The translations under genes and the position numbers were made by a program. Positions 34,234 to 46,100 of a stretch of DNA of 64,000 nt are shown piece after piece. How positions within the stretch are numbered: the first letter of the stretch is position 1; each line of letters opens with the position of its first letter. The stretch comes from Tribonema minus (taxonomy: Eukaryota; Sar; Xanthophyceae; Tribonematales; Tribonemataceae), in the NCBI GenBank assembly GCA_017506865.1, contig JAFCMP010000115.1, positions 1 to 64,000 of the forward strand, in the 5' to 3' direction. A model generated the notes under the pieces. The model had not been told where the DNA came from and searched no databases. It saw only the letters and a list, made by a program, of their open reading frames with translations.

Positions 34234-35384
34234 CTGGAGTGGGACACAGAAGGCGGTTGAGGTCCGATGTGAACAGTTTCACGTGATTGCCCAGCTCCAG
34301 AACAGAGACTGCATAACAGGCGACAGCAGAGGAAAAAAACGCTCTGCGTCAGTGTTTCTGGGCCGCGGGCAACAGACAGAGAGTTATAACAACTTTATCA
34401 CTGCTGGTTGCCGTCGCACCCAGTGCTGCGGCCACCATATTGTGGTCACCTGTCATGCGGCAACAATGCATCCATTTCATTCTCACGTTGGGCGCCATAG
34501 AAGTATGGTTTTGCATCAAAAAATATTGCTTCATTTACTTGATGGCTCCACCAGAGGGCGCGGACATGCCCGCGTTCGAAATTGCTTTGTATTCTGATTG
34601 ATTGGTTGACTGTATTAGTGCGTCCAGGGGCCTTCATGTGGCTGTAATGAATTTGAGCCCATCGCTGGTGCATGAGCTCTCCGACACAACTACGTGGCAC
34701 GCTGATGGCCAGGAGGGGGGGTGACTTGTTAAGACTGGACACAAGACATGCAGAGTGGCGGGAGAGCAGCTCTGGAGAGGGGTGTAGGGAGGCGAGCGGG
34801 CGACGAAGACCTGAGCTGCCTTCAACCCTTGTTCTTTACGTACGCTGAGACGGCAACCTCGTATAGCACCCGCAGAAGCATCGAACACCTATTATCCACA
34901 AAGCGTCTGTCAGCACTTCTGTGTGTGACGCCGCCCTGGATGGGGTGGCAGCCTGCGCATGACAAGCCTGCTTTTCCGCTGGCCGTTGAGCTCATCCCCT
35001 GTATGTATGACTGAATTGAAGTAGTGTGATGAGTGCACAATGAATGGCAGTCGCAGCCGAAGTTGCCCACAGAGGTCATGTAGGCCAAGCGCATCATGTA
35101 GCCTGATGTACCTAGTCAGCGCCAGAGTGCGTTTGCGCATCATCCTGATCATCCTGTGCTTTTCAAAGAGCCTGGAGGCTCGCGTGCGCTGCACACATTC
35201 CTGCCGCCTCATCCTGTGCTTCACTGATTGGCGCCCTTGCATCGTACGCGAACGTCACGCTGCACCAGCTTTTGGCGTGCAACAGATGGCGAGTAATCGA
35301 CCACAGCACCATGACTGTCGCAACTTAAGTAAGAGCTTTGTGTTGTGCTTTGGCGCTTTCTGCGGACACCAGCGTTGGCAGCCG

Positions 35385-35846
35385 TCAAGATGCAAGTGAC
35401 CTGACATGCATGTCAAGCACGCTTCTGCTGGTAATCCAGAGTCTACTGCAGGTGCCATGCTCACAGCACACACAAAGCTTAGTAGCGTTGTATAGTAAAT
35501 TGCTTCTCGCACAGCCGAACATTGCAAGCTGCCAAGTGTCCGCAAAATCGCGCTGGTGGCGAATGGTGAACTGCAGAGTATTACTAGCAGAAGGCGAACT
35601 CTCAAGTGGATGAATAGACATCCAGTGCCCCTCTGAGTCACTGACAGGTTGCAGATGAGTTGCCAACTTAGCGTGCCAAGAATGTTGCTGCCAATACGGT
35701 AGCAACGACCCGTCTCCATCAGCGAACCAGCCCAACCTGTCTCTATCAGTGAACCAGAGTGACTGGTGCGACCGCAGCCCCAAAACGTACCTATACCACA
35801 ATGAACTAGCTGTGGGCTGGACGACGGGATGCGATGTGAAGCGCAC
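35385..35846 (-). other. Possible exon on the minus strand
   Basis: A 153-codon frame without an obvious start, Trp- and Asp-rich (SLWFTDRDRLGWFADGDGSL, HWMSIHPLESSPS). It overlaps a longer 250-codon frame that looks less protein-like. No motif is recognised and splice borders were not found. Confidence 0.2.
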
Positions 35847-36375
35847 ATAATCGATTTGGCGCGAGCACTATTAGGCAGCAGCACAAGTGCAACAGACAGC
35901 TGACAACTGTGTGGTGGGGGGAAAGCCATCCTCACGGGGAACGCATGGCCGCAACCGCGCAATGGGTTGCCACACAAAACGCCCGGGTGGGTGGGAGGAT
36001 TTTGCAATCAGTCTCCGCCTGAGCTGCAAGCTCCACGTGCCACCTTGGGCAACGTTGGCGTGACTGCTGCATGTCAGCCAGAGACTGCGCCGCGTGTGAC
36101 TGCACACCAAGACCATAACCCCCTTCCTCCTCATGCCCCCTGCTGGTTCCTGGTTTTTGGCTTCATTTTGTGCCAAAATTGCCGAAAACTTTGAAACTAG
36201 CTGTGGGCTGGACGACGGGATGCGATGTGAAGCGCACATAATCGATTTGGCGCGAGCACTATTAGGCAGCAGCACAAGTGCAACAGACAGCTGACAACTG
36301 TGTGGTGGGGGGAAAACCATCCTCACGGGGAACGCATGGCCGCCACCGCGCAATGGGTTGCCACACAAAACGCCC
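35803..36375 (+). repeat. Direct repeat of about 182 bp separated by 210 bp
   Basis: Copies 35,803-35,984 and 36,195-36,375 begin AACTAGCTGTGGGCTGGACG and end CACACAAAACGCCC, with only a few mismatches. The intervening DNA is unrelated. High identity in non-coding DNA points to a recent duplication or two insertions of one element. Confidence 0.9.
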
Positions 36376-36399
36376 CACAGAGAAAACCCCAAAAGCCCG

Positions 36400-38354
36400 G
36401 AAAGAAAACCCCCACAAGCAGCTGTCAGTCCAAAGAAACACAAGGGGAGGTGGTGGGGGGGAGGGGTTGGCGATCCGGGGCCCGGCCGTTGTCGACCGTA
36501 AACGCGTCCAACTCAGCCTCAGGTCGTCGACGCACTACAGAAGGCGCCGCAGGCGCCGCAGATGCCATCACGCCGCAGTGAAGGTCATAACGGTTGTATC
36601 TTAATGCCGATGGTATGTAGGAAGAGTCTGGTGGCACGAGCGGTCCAAGCCATTGCGCGTTCCAAGTCGCAGCCGCTTGTGTCCTCATTAAGGTGCCTGT
36701 GACCGATCAGTATGACACACATCGCAGTTATCATCGAGTCATGGCACTTGCGCATCAAGCTGCAGTCCGTCACTGGGTCCCATAGCGAGCGTCCTGTGTG
36801 ACAACATGAACCGCTATGGTGGTTGCTGTATGTCAGCAGCTGACACTTGGCACTGCTCAGGCCGGGCATGAAACACGCCGAACCTCTCACAATGCACCAT
36901 GACCTGGCCCAGTATTGATGAAGCAGCACATTCCTCAGGGTTGCCCTCACAATTTTATATCAGCTGGTCCCTACTGCTTGGCAATTGCGAATTGGCCGAT
37001 GGCCAGCCGAAGTATGCAAGGGCTGTCCATGGTTGTTGCTGCCTTGTCGATCTCCACTCAGCGTCAAGTAGACAGTAGTATGAATCGCGATTGCTAACAA
37101 CATGCATGTTACTGCTGCCCACAGGACCAGATACCATGTATATGATGTGGTGCCATGTGCATGCCGGACCACTGCTTTCCGTAGCTTCCTGATTGACATA
37201 AGTTTATGATTCAAACTTTAAGGAGGGTTCTGATCACCATACCTCGGTCTTAGCACATGGTTAACACCCCTATCCTGATCAGTGGACCCATCTCCTTCAA
37301 TGTTCCCATCTTGATGACCAGTGATCTATGATATCGCCGCGTCACTGACATTGCTACAGTATCGTATTGCTCGTGAGCTTTCACTAGTCTATTGGGAACT
37401 CATGCTGGTGTGTCACCAACATGTCGAGCAGCACTGGTGCGTTGCTGGCTCATCTTACACAAAGTTCAACAGTTGGTACTGCAAGACAACCGCAGCGCTT
37501 CAGGAAATGTCAACGATGCATTACTTCTGACATCAAAAAGCAGCTTTGCATGCAAATCAGCCCCTCGAGATCGCAAAGTGCTGCCACCAGGAATGGCTGC
37601 TCTTGCGAAAGCCGGCCACAGTAACAAGACAATGACACTATGGTGCGCAACAGTGGTAAACGCAACTGCTGCATCCTGTCCTTGACAGGATCTTAGTGAC
37701 TATGCATGAACTTTCTTGATGTAGCACCACTGGTATGGTCGAGCGGTGACAGCAGCCATGTTCAACACATGTCGGCATGCCCATAGAATCGTGACAAAAT
37801 TTATTTGACGCATGTCTACTTAGGCAGCCCTCTCTTGCAGCCAGACCTCTATGCCGACATGTTTTAACTGCTGAAATGTTTTGATTGCTGCTGTTCACGG
37901 TCTGTATGCGGCTGCAAAGACCGCATGACCAACCAAGTGCTGTGCGTGACTTATATGCGAATTGGAGCGCATGCGACTGTAGCCTGTCGCATGCTAGTTT
38001 AACCTGTCGCTTCTGATGCAGAACTGCTCGTCCATAGTTTGCAGTGCCATCGCTACAACTATGCCAGCAAGCGGGCTGCGTGACCGCCATGACTCGAAAT
38101 GACATACCTGCTATCACAAGGCTGCTTTCTTCAGGACATAGTTGCAGCTGCCTTTTCGTCTGATGGACGTGAACTATTTCGACACCGCGAATGCGGCGAA
38201 CTCTGTGGCGTTATTGAGCTCCAAAAAACGACGGAGCCTTAACTTGGTTCGATCAGGGGGAATGATGCACCAAAGCAGCCATCGGACCACATTCAGCCAG
38301 AAATGATACTCCCCATGGTGCCAACTGGTCGGTACTTTGACTTAGGTGGACGCA
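36400..38354. other. No supported gene
   Basis: Frames up to 159 codons occur but show no motif, and no chain of exons could be built. Confidence 0.45.
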
Positions 38355-39180
38355 TCATACGTTCACGCTGTCCAAGTCAAACGTGATCTCATCACGAACA
38401 CACGAGGCGGCTGACGGGTAGTCGCGACAGATTTCCCAAGAGACTTGCAGCCGTGGGCACGATAAAGACAGGAATTGATGACGGAGGGCTGAGGGTTTTT
38501 CTCTAGATGGCTCGCTGTCCTTCTGATCCGGGCACTGCACAGTCTCAGCCGCTGTTTGCGGCGCAACGGAGAGTATCAACGCAGCAACTCAACGCCGCCG
38601 CAACTCACCTTGTGGGAGCACACGTGCATTGTCCTCTCTGAGATTCAGGTACTGCTGTAGCGTGGCGAGCGTCTGCACGTCCAAGTCCAACTCACGTCGT
38701 CGACGCTCAGTCTTTGCGCTTCCTTTGAAGGTGGCAAGTGAGTTCTTGACTTTTTCCTCCAGCTGCTTATACAAGACCCGGCACCACCATCGTAAGGCCA
38801 CCTCATTCAACACCTCCGCAGAAATGATATCACGTTCTGCCACGCCTTCGCCACTCATGCCGTTGTGAGTGTGTCTGGAGCTCAGCAAGAGAACTTCACG
38901 TTGAACAAAAACTCACGAATAATAAAGGTCAGAATGAAGGTCAGCACCGTCGGTTTCAGCACCCGCAGCAGAGCTTGTGACTGCGATCTTCATGGGATAC
39001 TCTGCGGATTCTATTGCAGGTGGCCCACTTCTGCGTGTATGCTGATGTCAGGAACTTGAGGTTCTGCGGCATACCTGCCACGCCGCCGCTGGCAACGACC
39101 AAGAGCCTCGCTGAGCTCGCACTCTTCCCGTCAACTTTGGAATTGCCCAGTCCTGAGCCTGTCCTCATCTCAAGGAAAGC
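38355..39180 (-). CDS. Minus-strand gene of unknown function, partly resolved
   Basis: The last two exons join in phase: about 38,880-38,609 (SGEGVAERDIISAEVLNEVA, LYKQLEEKVKNSLATFKGSA, LDVQTLATLQQYLNLRED; donor GTGAGT) and 38,551-38,355 (AAETVQCPDQKDSEPSREKP, ending DEITFDLDSVNV, stop). The intron is 57 bp. Upstream, a segment at about 38,985-38,910 encodes a hydrophobic stretch (LLRVLKPTVLTFILTFIIRE), and 39,180-39,076 encodes SGLGNSKVDGKSASSARLLV before a GTATGC donor. The whole may be a membrane-anchored helical protein. Borders of the upper exons are tentative. Confidence 0.45.
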
Positions 39181-39364
39181 AAGCCGTTGAGAAGCACCAT
39201 GTGACTCATCGGATGTGACAGTCGGGTTCAGCGCAAATTCACATCAGACTTCGCCATTCCACACACCAATTTTTCATGATGCCACACGCATCGCCGCAGC
39301 CGCAGCGCGCACCGCTTAATGCGCAATACGCCGCGCTGCCGCTGCGCCTCAGATAGCGCTCCCC

Positions 39365-40330
39365 ATGTGCGCGCTCATCGAGGAGCTTGAGCTGCTCGCG
39401 CGGCGCGACAGCGCCGCCCTCGCAGCGGATAGGGCCGCCGAGCGCGCGCGCGTGCGAACGCCCCCTCCCCCCCGCCGCGCCCCCCGCGAAGTGCCGCCGG
39501 CACGGGGTCCCCCGCGCAAACTGCCACCAGCCGGGGGTCGCTGGTGCGTAACAGCAGCCCCGGGGGGTCGCCGGCGCGCGGCAGCAGCAGCAGGGGGGTT
39601 TCGCCTGCGCGCAGCAGCAGCAGCCGCAGCTCCCCCGGGCCCCCCCGGCGCGCAGCAAACTGGCCCAGGGGCTGGTGCTGCCGCGGGCGGCGCCGGCGCC
39701 GGCGCGAACCGGCAGCGGCGGCGGCGGCAGAGGGTCGCGTGTGGGCTCCCCCACCGCCGCCGCCGCGAAACAGCGCGCAGGCACGCCCGAGCACTGCTGC
39801 TGCTGCGCAAGCTCGCTGCCGTGGCGGCGTCGCCGCCGCCGCCGCTGCTGCGGTCCAGTGTCGACGCCGCTTCGCCGCGGCGCTCAGAGCCGCAGCGGCA
39901 GAACTCGCAGGCACCGCTGCCGCCGCCGCAGCTGCGCAGCAAGAGCGCTGCGCCCCTTAAGCAGCGCCGCACGTCTCCCGCGAAGCTGCAGTCCGACGGC
40001 AGCGGCAGCCTGGCGAGCGCTGCTGCCGCTGCTGCTGCAGCCCACGCTGCTGCGGAAGGAAGCGCCAGCCCTGCCCCGCGCCGCGCACCGCTGCTGCTGA
40101 GTCTGACGCTGATGCCAAGATCTGCGGCGGCGGCCATAGCGGCAGCAGCGGCACTGCCGCTGGTGGCGCCAGCGCCGGCGGCGGCGGCGGCGACAGGCAG
40201 GGACGCCTTTGACCTAGGTTTGACTGGTCACATAACGGCGGCGGCGGCAGCAGCCAGGGCAACTCCCAGGACACGGTCAGCAGCCTTGGCGGCGGCGCCA
40301 GTCAGGGCTCAACGCGCGGCAACGCGGTGA
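39365..40330 (+). CDS. GC-rich low-complexity ORF, Ala/Arg/Pro-rich, function unknown
   Basis: A 321-codon frame in a 1.1-kb GC-rich island. Its start looks genuine (MCALIEELELLARRDSAALA, a short charged helix); the rest is Ala, Pro, Arg and Gln runs. Near 40,200-40,400 another frame becomes more protein-like (SSQGNSQDTVSSLGGGASQG, NAVKTYGRRAAAPAP), which suggests a frameshift or splice. Long frames also exist on the minus strand, as expected in such GC-rich DNA, so the strand is not certain. Confidence 0.3.
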   Translation: MCALIEELELLARRDSAALAADRAAERARVRTPPPPRRAPREVPPARGPPRKLPPAGGRWCVTAAPGGRRRAAAAAGGFRLRAAAAAAAPPGPPGAQQTGPGAGAAAGGAGAGANRQRRRRQRVACGLPHRRRRETARRHARALLLLRKLAAVAASPPPPLLRSSVDAASPRRSEPQRQNSQAPLPPPQLRSKSAAPLKQRRTSPAKLQSDGSGSLASAAAAAAAAHAAAEGSASPAPRRAPLLLSLTLMPRSAAAAIAAAAALPLVAPAPAAAAATGRDAFDLGLTGHITAAAAAARATPRTRSAALAAAPVRAQRAATR

Positions 40331-40921
40331 AGACGTACGGGCGGCGCGCCGCGGCGCCGGCGCCGATTGTCGGCGGCGATTGTTGCCATGTGCAGCGGTG
40401 CTGGAGTGATCAAGCAGCAAGATGAAATGCTGGTGCACCATTCTTTGTGAGAGCGTTAGCATTCCTGGGTGTGGCTCCACATTAGGCTATCAGTGAAAAA
40501 AAAAGGGAAATGCGTGCCCTGCTATGCACCCCCCTTTTGTTCAGTCAAAGTAGACGATGTTCCCCGATGCGTTGCCCTTTTGAGCATGCTGACGTTCAGT
40601 GGTGGCAAGGCAAGGTCAGACTGGCTTACCAAGAAATTCGCCCATGCATGGCGCCCTGGCCATAGTGAGAAACCGAGCTTTGCGAAATCCGAAGTCAGTG
40701 GTTGCAGGGCAGGCGCGTCAATGTGAGCTGGAGGGGCCCTTCGACTTCGGCAAGGCGGGTTATAGTTATGTCGAGCTGCCGAGACGGGAGAGCCCACCAT
40801 GACTCGCATGCAGTCCGCTGGATGAGAATCCTGAAATCAGCCTTAGAGCGCCATGTCGGGCCACGGTCACAAGTGGCGCTTAACAATCTCTGTGAGGGCG
40901 TGAACGTTCATTGAACCACAT

Positions 40922-41281
40922 CGCGCCCTCTGCGAACGTCAAGAAAAAGTGGACAGGCCCGCTTTCGTCAACATCGTCAGGCGCGACGGGCACAAGCTCT
41001 GCTGCGGGTGCTGGAAGCATAGTCACACTGCTGCTGCTCTCTCTCTCTCTCCACCTCTCTCTCTCTCTGGAAGCATAGTCACACTGCTCTGTGCGAACAG
41101 CAGCTGATGAGCGCACCTGCTGGATGCGATGCCGGTTGCAGTGACCTTTCCGTTGGTAATTTTAAGCTCACGCCTCACTTGAAGGTCCTCCTCCAACACC
41201 GTGGCTCTTTTAAACACGTTTGTGATCTCTTTCCTGCTGACTGATGGCTCGGCGTTGGCGACCTCAGCAGCGGCCACAGCT
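40922..41281 (-). CDS. Candidate minus-strand gene fragment
   Basis: An exon-like block at 41,281-41,146 (after ATCAG, donor GTCACT) encodes AVAAAEVANAEPSVSRKEIT, NVFKRATVLEEDLQVRREL. A second coding-like stretch, about 41,020-40,915, encodes MLPAPAAELVPVAPDDVDES and GPVHFFLTFAEGAMWF before a stop. They do not join in phase in the simplest way, and an AG microsatellite lies between them. Confidence 0.25.
41036..41072. repeat. (CT)n/(AG)n microsatellite
   Basis: CTCTCTCTCTCTCC-type tract interrupted once. The flanking GGAAGCATAGTCACACTGCT occurs on both sides (about 41,014 and 41,069), so the tract lies inside a short direct repeat. Confidence 0.85.
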
Positions 41282-41399
41282 CTGATGTGGAAGGGGTGCA
41301 GAAAGGCGCCACACCCAGCTGCTGAAGTGGCTTTGAGTTGATGAGGAATGCTCGCGCAGAGTCTGCAAAAACAGCCTGAGGCATAGTGCCTTCATAGCT

Positions 41400-43159
41400 A
41401 TATAAGACAGAGCGCGTGCACTTCTACATAGTTGAGGTTGGCCATCTGTTGAACTTGGGTCTCGTGCAAGTTGTTGGCCTGGGGAGTAGTAGCAGGTCGA
41501 CAAGTGCAAATGAAACCTGCTGCTGGCCTATCTGCTATATCATTCAATTACAGGATGCATGACAACAATGCCAAGTGTCAGCTTTGACCCAGACTGTTAG
41601 CCTTAGATGCGTGAGTGCATTGGGCGGGCCAAGTAATGTCTCGATAGTCAAAGTCCATGCATTTGCACTTGTGATGGATGGCTGCATTGCGTTGCTGATG
41701 CCCCTGCGATATATTGCCCTACATGTAGCCGCACCATGCGTTGCCTCTGATTTGTAAGCAACGCTAGACTGCTTAAACCAATCAAAACACGATCTGCGTT
41801 GCTTCTCTACTGTAGGAATATGGGGTATTGCTGGTAGTTCAGGAAGAGCTCAGGATTCTTCTGCAGGTTGCTCTTGGAAGCATCAATGCTTGCATTGGTT
41901 CAAACCAAGTTGCTCCTGGTAGCTTCTTTTGCAAGTTCTGGCAGGTTCTGTCATTTTCTGAGGAAGTATGTGCCCCCACGCGACGGGAAGCAATTGTGTT
42001 TGGTCTGGTTTAATGACCACTTCTCTACTTCTGCACCAGCCAGCGTCCCCCGCTTCCTTTGCTGCTATGCACTGCTAGCGTTGTGCCTGCCTGCATAGCC
42101 CAGCTTTCCAACTGTACAGTCAAGTCACAGACACTAGATGATACACTTCATTTGCAAGCAATGCAGCATGCACATCATACACAAATATTGATTGGATCAT
42201 CCATGCCGTGTGCCTCATAATGCATTGCGAGCTGACGGCATGGAAGAACGAGTACCTGAACAGTCAACCCTGCAGCATACGTGTAGGTCCCGGCCAGGCA
42301 TGAACTTGAAGTCAACACAGGCATGAACTCACACCTGCACCTCATCATCAGCAGCGCGTTTTGCCCGCTCTGATTCATGCGTGTGACCGTACATAGCACA
42401 AGCTTGCTTGTTGTGCTAGGCTCTGCTGCAATACCAGGCCAGAGCTGTATGAGCTCTGCTGCAACACCAGGCCAGAGCTATATGGGCTATTCAAACTGCT
42501 ACAAGTCTAGTGGTAGAGCTGCGCTAGAGCACTTTCACTTTCACCTTTCTTCGCACTCATCCACGGTTACATTAGCCGTTACTTTTTTGAAACGTTTGAC
42601 AAAAGTGATGACAAAAAAAGGGCGATGTGATGATCGAAACTCAAGTGCAGTGGTGGAGTGGCTAAGGTTCGATGATGCCCGCAAGTACATGCAGTTCGGG
42701 TGCCTGACTCTGCCCTGCTGTGGAGTACGGAGGCATGGGCAGCAAAGTGCTGCCATCCGGAGGCTTGCAGAAACACGAAAGAGACCAAACCGAAGGGACG
42801 ATGGCTCGTGAGCATGACACCAGGTGAGTCCTGGGGCTTCACCTTGCTCAATGTTTACCGCACCAACAACCGGCACATACCAACAATTCTATTGCTCTCG
42901 TCGCACACAGCCTTGGTGCAAACTCTTGACTCCCATCGAATGGATTTCCCGCAATGCGTCGCATCATGTTGACGAGGTAGGCGATGACCGGAAGGGGGTG
43001 GTAGCTGAATGTGCTTTATCTTGTGTGACTTGCTGGATAAATGCGCTAACATAGAACCCGTCAGAAATTCGCCACAAAGAAATCATTACAACACGAAAAG
43101 CAACTCTTCTTGTACCGATTCCGCGATGTGCAAAAGCTTAATGTTGACCCTTTATCTGC
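41400..43159. other. No supported gene
   Basis: Only short frames. A small tandem repeat (GCTCTGCTGCAA-ACCAGGCCAGAGCT type) lies at about 42,420-42,480. The promoter of the downstream cyclase gene should be here, but I see no defined element. Confidence 0.45.
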
Positions 43160-46100
43160 ATGGACAGGTCACCATCAACAGGGTCGCCAACGTCCCCCCA
43201 CAAACCATTCCTTGGCCCTGCTCATGTCATACCGACCATTGACAGCCCGGGCACCGATGACTGGCCGGAGCCAATGCGGCTAGCCACTCCTTCAGGAACT
43301 GCTGCCAGCAACAGCACCACCAATGTTCAGCCATTACAGAGCCAGCTGTCAAAGAATCCGCTCAAAGCGCGTCCGCGGTCATCAGTGAAAGACGGGGGGA
43401 CAATGAAGGAGAGAGCTGCGAAGGAGGGGGTCCCGGGCCGAAGGAAGAGCATAGGCAAACTGCTCAGGAGCATGACACATGGACATGGCAATGGCATGTA
43501 AGAACTTCGATCGACTGTTGGCAACTTGAAGGCGGTTCTGGTTGGCTTTTGTTGATGCTGACGAAGTTATATGGGGCAGCCACTCGACGGCATTGGTGCT
43601 GCCTTGGCACAAGTGAATGCATGTTGCAAAAACATCATCCGATGGGTCAGCGCAATGCCATGATGCCTTGGCACCGCTACAAGCAGGCATACGTCCAATG
43701 TGCTCATCTGCGGAAGGCCATGAAGCATGTTGAAGCTGACAGTTCTTTTGTGACCATTGCTTGATGCAGCAGCAGCATAGGCGAGGAACTGCTGACGCCA
43801 CGTGGGAGGATGAATCGCTTGCAGAGCGTGGCAGAGCGCGCATACGCTCGGCCTACCATGCGCGAATGGACGCTGACATTTCATGATGTTCAAGTGGAGA
43901 GGGCATTCCGACGACACATCAAGACAATCACCTTGCCCCGTATCAAGGTGAGTGCACTGGTACCGGAGGTATTGTAGCTCTGCAGATCCTGCTTAGAAAT
44001 GCACAACAGGTCGAAGGACAATCGCATCTCGCCGCAAAGTGTGTGCAGTAGCAGACGTTGCTGCTGATACCGGCAGAATGTGTACCGTCTGTCCGGTGCT
44101 GAATGGCTTAGTGCAATATCGGCTATTACAACGGTGCTCCTGCACAGCCACATGGACACCAGAGAGAGCACTTGTTGCGTACCTGGGGGAGTTGCACAAA
44201 TCTGCCATCTTCAGACATGGCCATGCTGGGATGAATGAATCCACGGGTGATGACTGCATGAATGGATGGCGAAGCGAACAAGTGTGTGATTGAATGAATG
44301 TACACAGCAGCAACTAGTGCCCTACCCCTGATCTGACTGCACAAACGCAGCGCCCCGCACTATTGACCGAGTAGGGTCAGGGTTGGGGTTGGGATCATGC
44401 AGCCAGCCCCACGCGTGCTCCGCCGCATTGCACGCGCGCATGTGCGGCAGCGACAGCAGCAGCGGCGGCGCGCGCCACTGTGTGCGGCACACCCCATCCT
44501 CACTTCAACTCAGGCAGCGCGAGCTCAAACTTCATGTACTCATCGCAGCACGCCGCCGCCTCCGCCTGCGTCTGGGTCAGTGCTTATCTTGCGCATATCA
44601 TGACCGATGCATTGCTGTGTCAACAGTTGTACCTGAACATCACTGACTGCATGCGGTCAACGCGAAGTACTTATGTTGTGCTCACCCGCGTTTACCTTCT
44701 GCAGCTGGGCGTTGTGCTCACAATGGTGTACACAGTTGCTTTCAGTGTACTGGAGTACGTGTGCGACTACAGCCACGGGGCAAAGACACAAGTGATGGGG
44801 TGAGTCGCAAGTCCAAGTCTGTGAGCAAATGTGTGCATTTGACCTGCATGCCTCAGGTGGTCATCACATGTCCCAACGTTATGATGTGTTAAAACTGGCG
44901 ATATAACACCTCCCAAATGTCAATGCTGGTCGCTCGTTTCCTACATAACTGTGATCACACACGCTACACATCAGCAGTTTCTGGAGACACGATACCCTGA
45001 CGGTCTGGAACGATGTTCTCACTGCCTTCTTGTCGCCTTTCTTTTGTGTTGGCAGTCTGCGGATTGCAATGCTGGCACTCATGTCAGTGTTCCAGTTGGC
45101 GGCGCGCTCAAGGTTTGTGGTGCGGCGCATACATGGGGCGTGCCTGGGGTTGTATGCGGCGCTGGGCCAGCTCTATATACTCGTGGACGCTGCCGGCACT
45201 GCTTACGGCTCCACGCAAGCTTCTGGGGTACCGGTGTATGGGTTCTTCAAGGGGCGGTGGAGCTTGCTGAGCACCCTGCTGTTCATCACCATTGTCTTTC
45301 AAACCAGGTACGCGCTTTAAAATTACGGAGACTGCGCTCTGTGGGCACTGGTCTGCGTGCTTGGTGTTGGCGCTAGGCGTCGCTGTAACTTTACTTACCA
45401 AGCCCTGATAAGCTGCTGATTTGGCAAGTTGATGGCAAGCTGATGTCCGCACACCGGCAAAACGCACCAACATTACCCTATGCAAGTGCTGCTTATCTGC
45501 CCAATGCTCGGTTCTGCTTGCGGTTCAACGATGGCCTGCTTCAAGTGCCACTGCGCACTGGTGCTTTGTACCTACCCCAGTCTAAGCTTGTATGCCATCC
45601 CAGCGAGTAGCTCGCATCCCAACCGCCACATGGATCCAGCATTTGTGCCAATGAAAATCCCCGCAATGCTGTTCTCTCTTTCTACCAGTGGTCTGCGGCT
45701 ACAGGGGTGCATCGTCGTGGTGACGTCACATTTTGTCTCCATGGTGGTGGTGCTTCTGGCGGCGTTTTGGCACGACAGAGGTGAGCGCATCAGTGTGCGC
45801 GTGTTAGTCAGAGGGTAATTGCTCCCTATTTAACTCCGTATGCGTGCAGTGCGGTATCCGAGATGCGCCTAGACAGAGAACGTCAGGTCTTGACGACGTC
45901 AATAAAAAAGTGCTCTCTGTCGGAAAATGACATCTTCATATTGTCTACTTCAGAAGTATACAAACTGGAAATATCTCGTCGGATCTGCAGCAGAAAAGCA
46001 GTCATTTCATTGTTGAGTCTTACGCTCGCGTGTTGCACTGTGCGCTGCTCCCTCATGTCATACAAGCACGCATAGTGCTGTGGGAAGGCCTTCAAGCCTT

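Noticed and set aside
35255..36007. A 250-codon minus-strand frame
   Set aside because: It crosses the direct repeat, has Ser/Cys/Leu-rich composition and no motif; an overlapping frame looks more protein-like but is itself weak.
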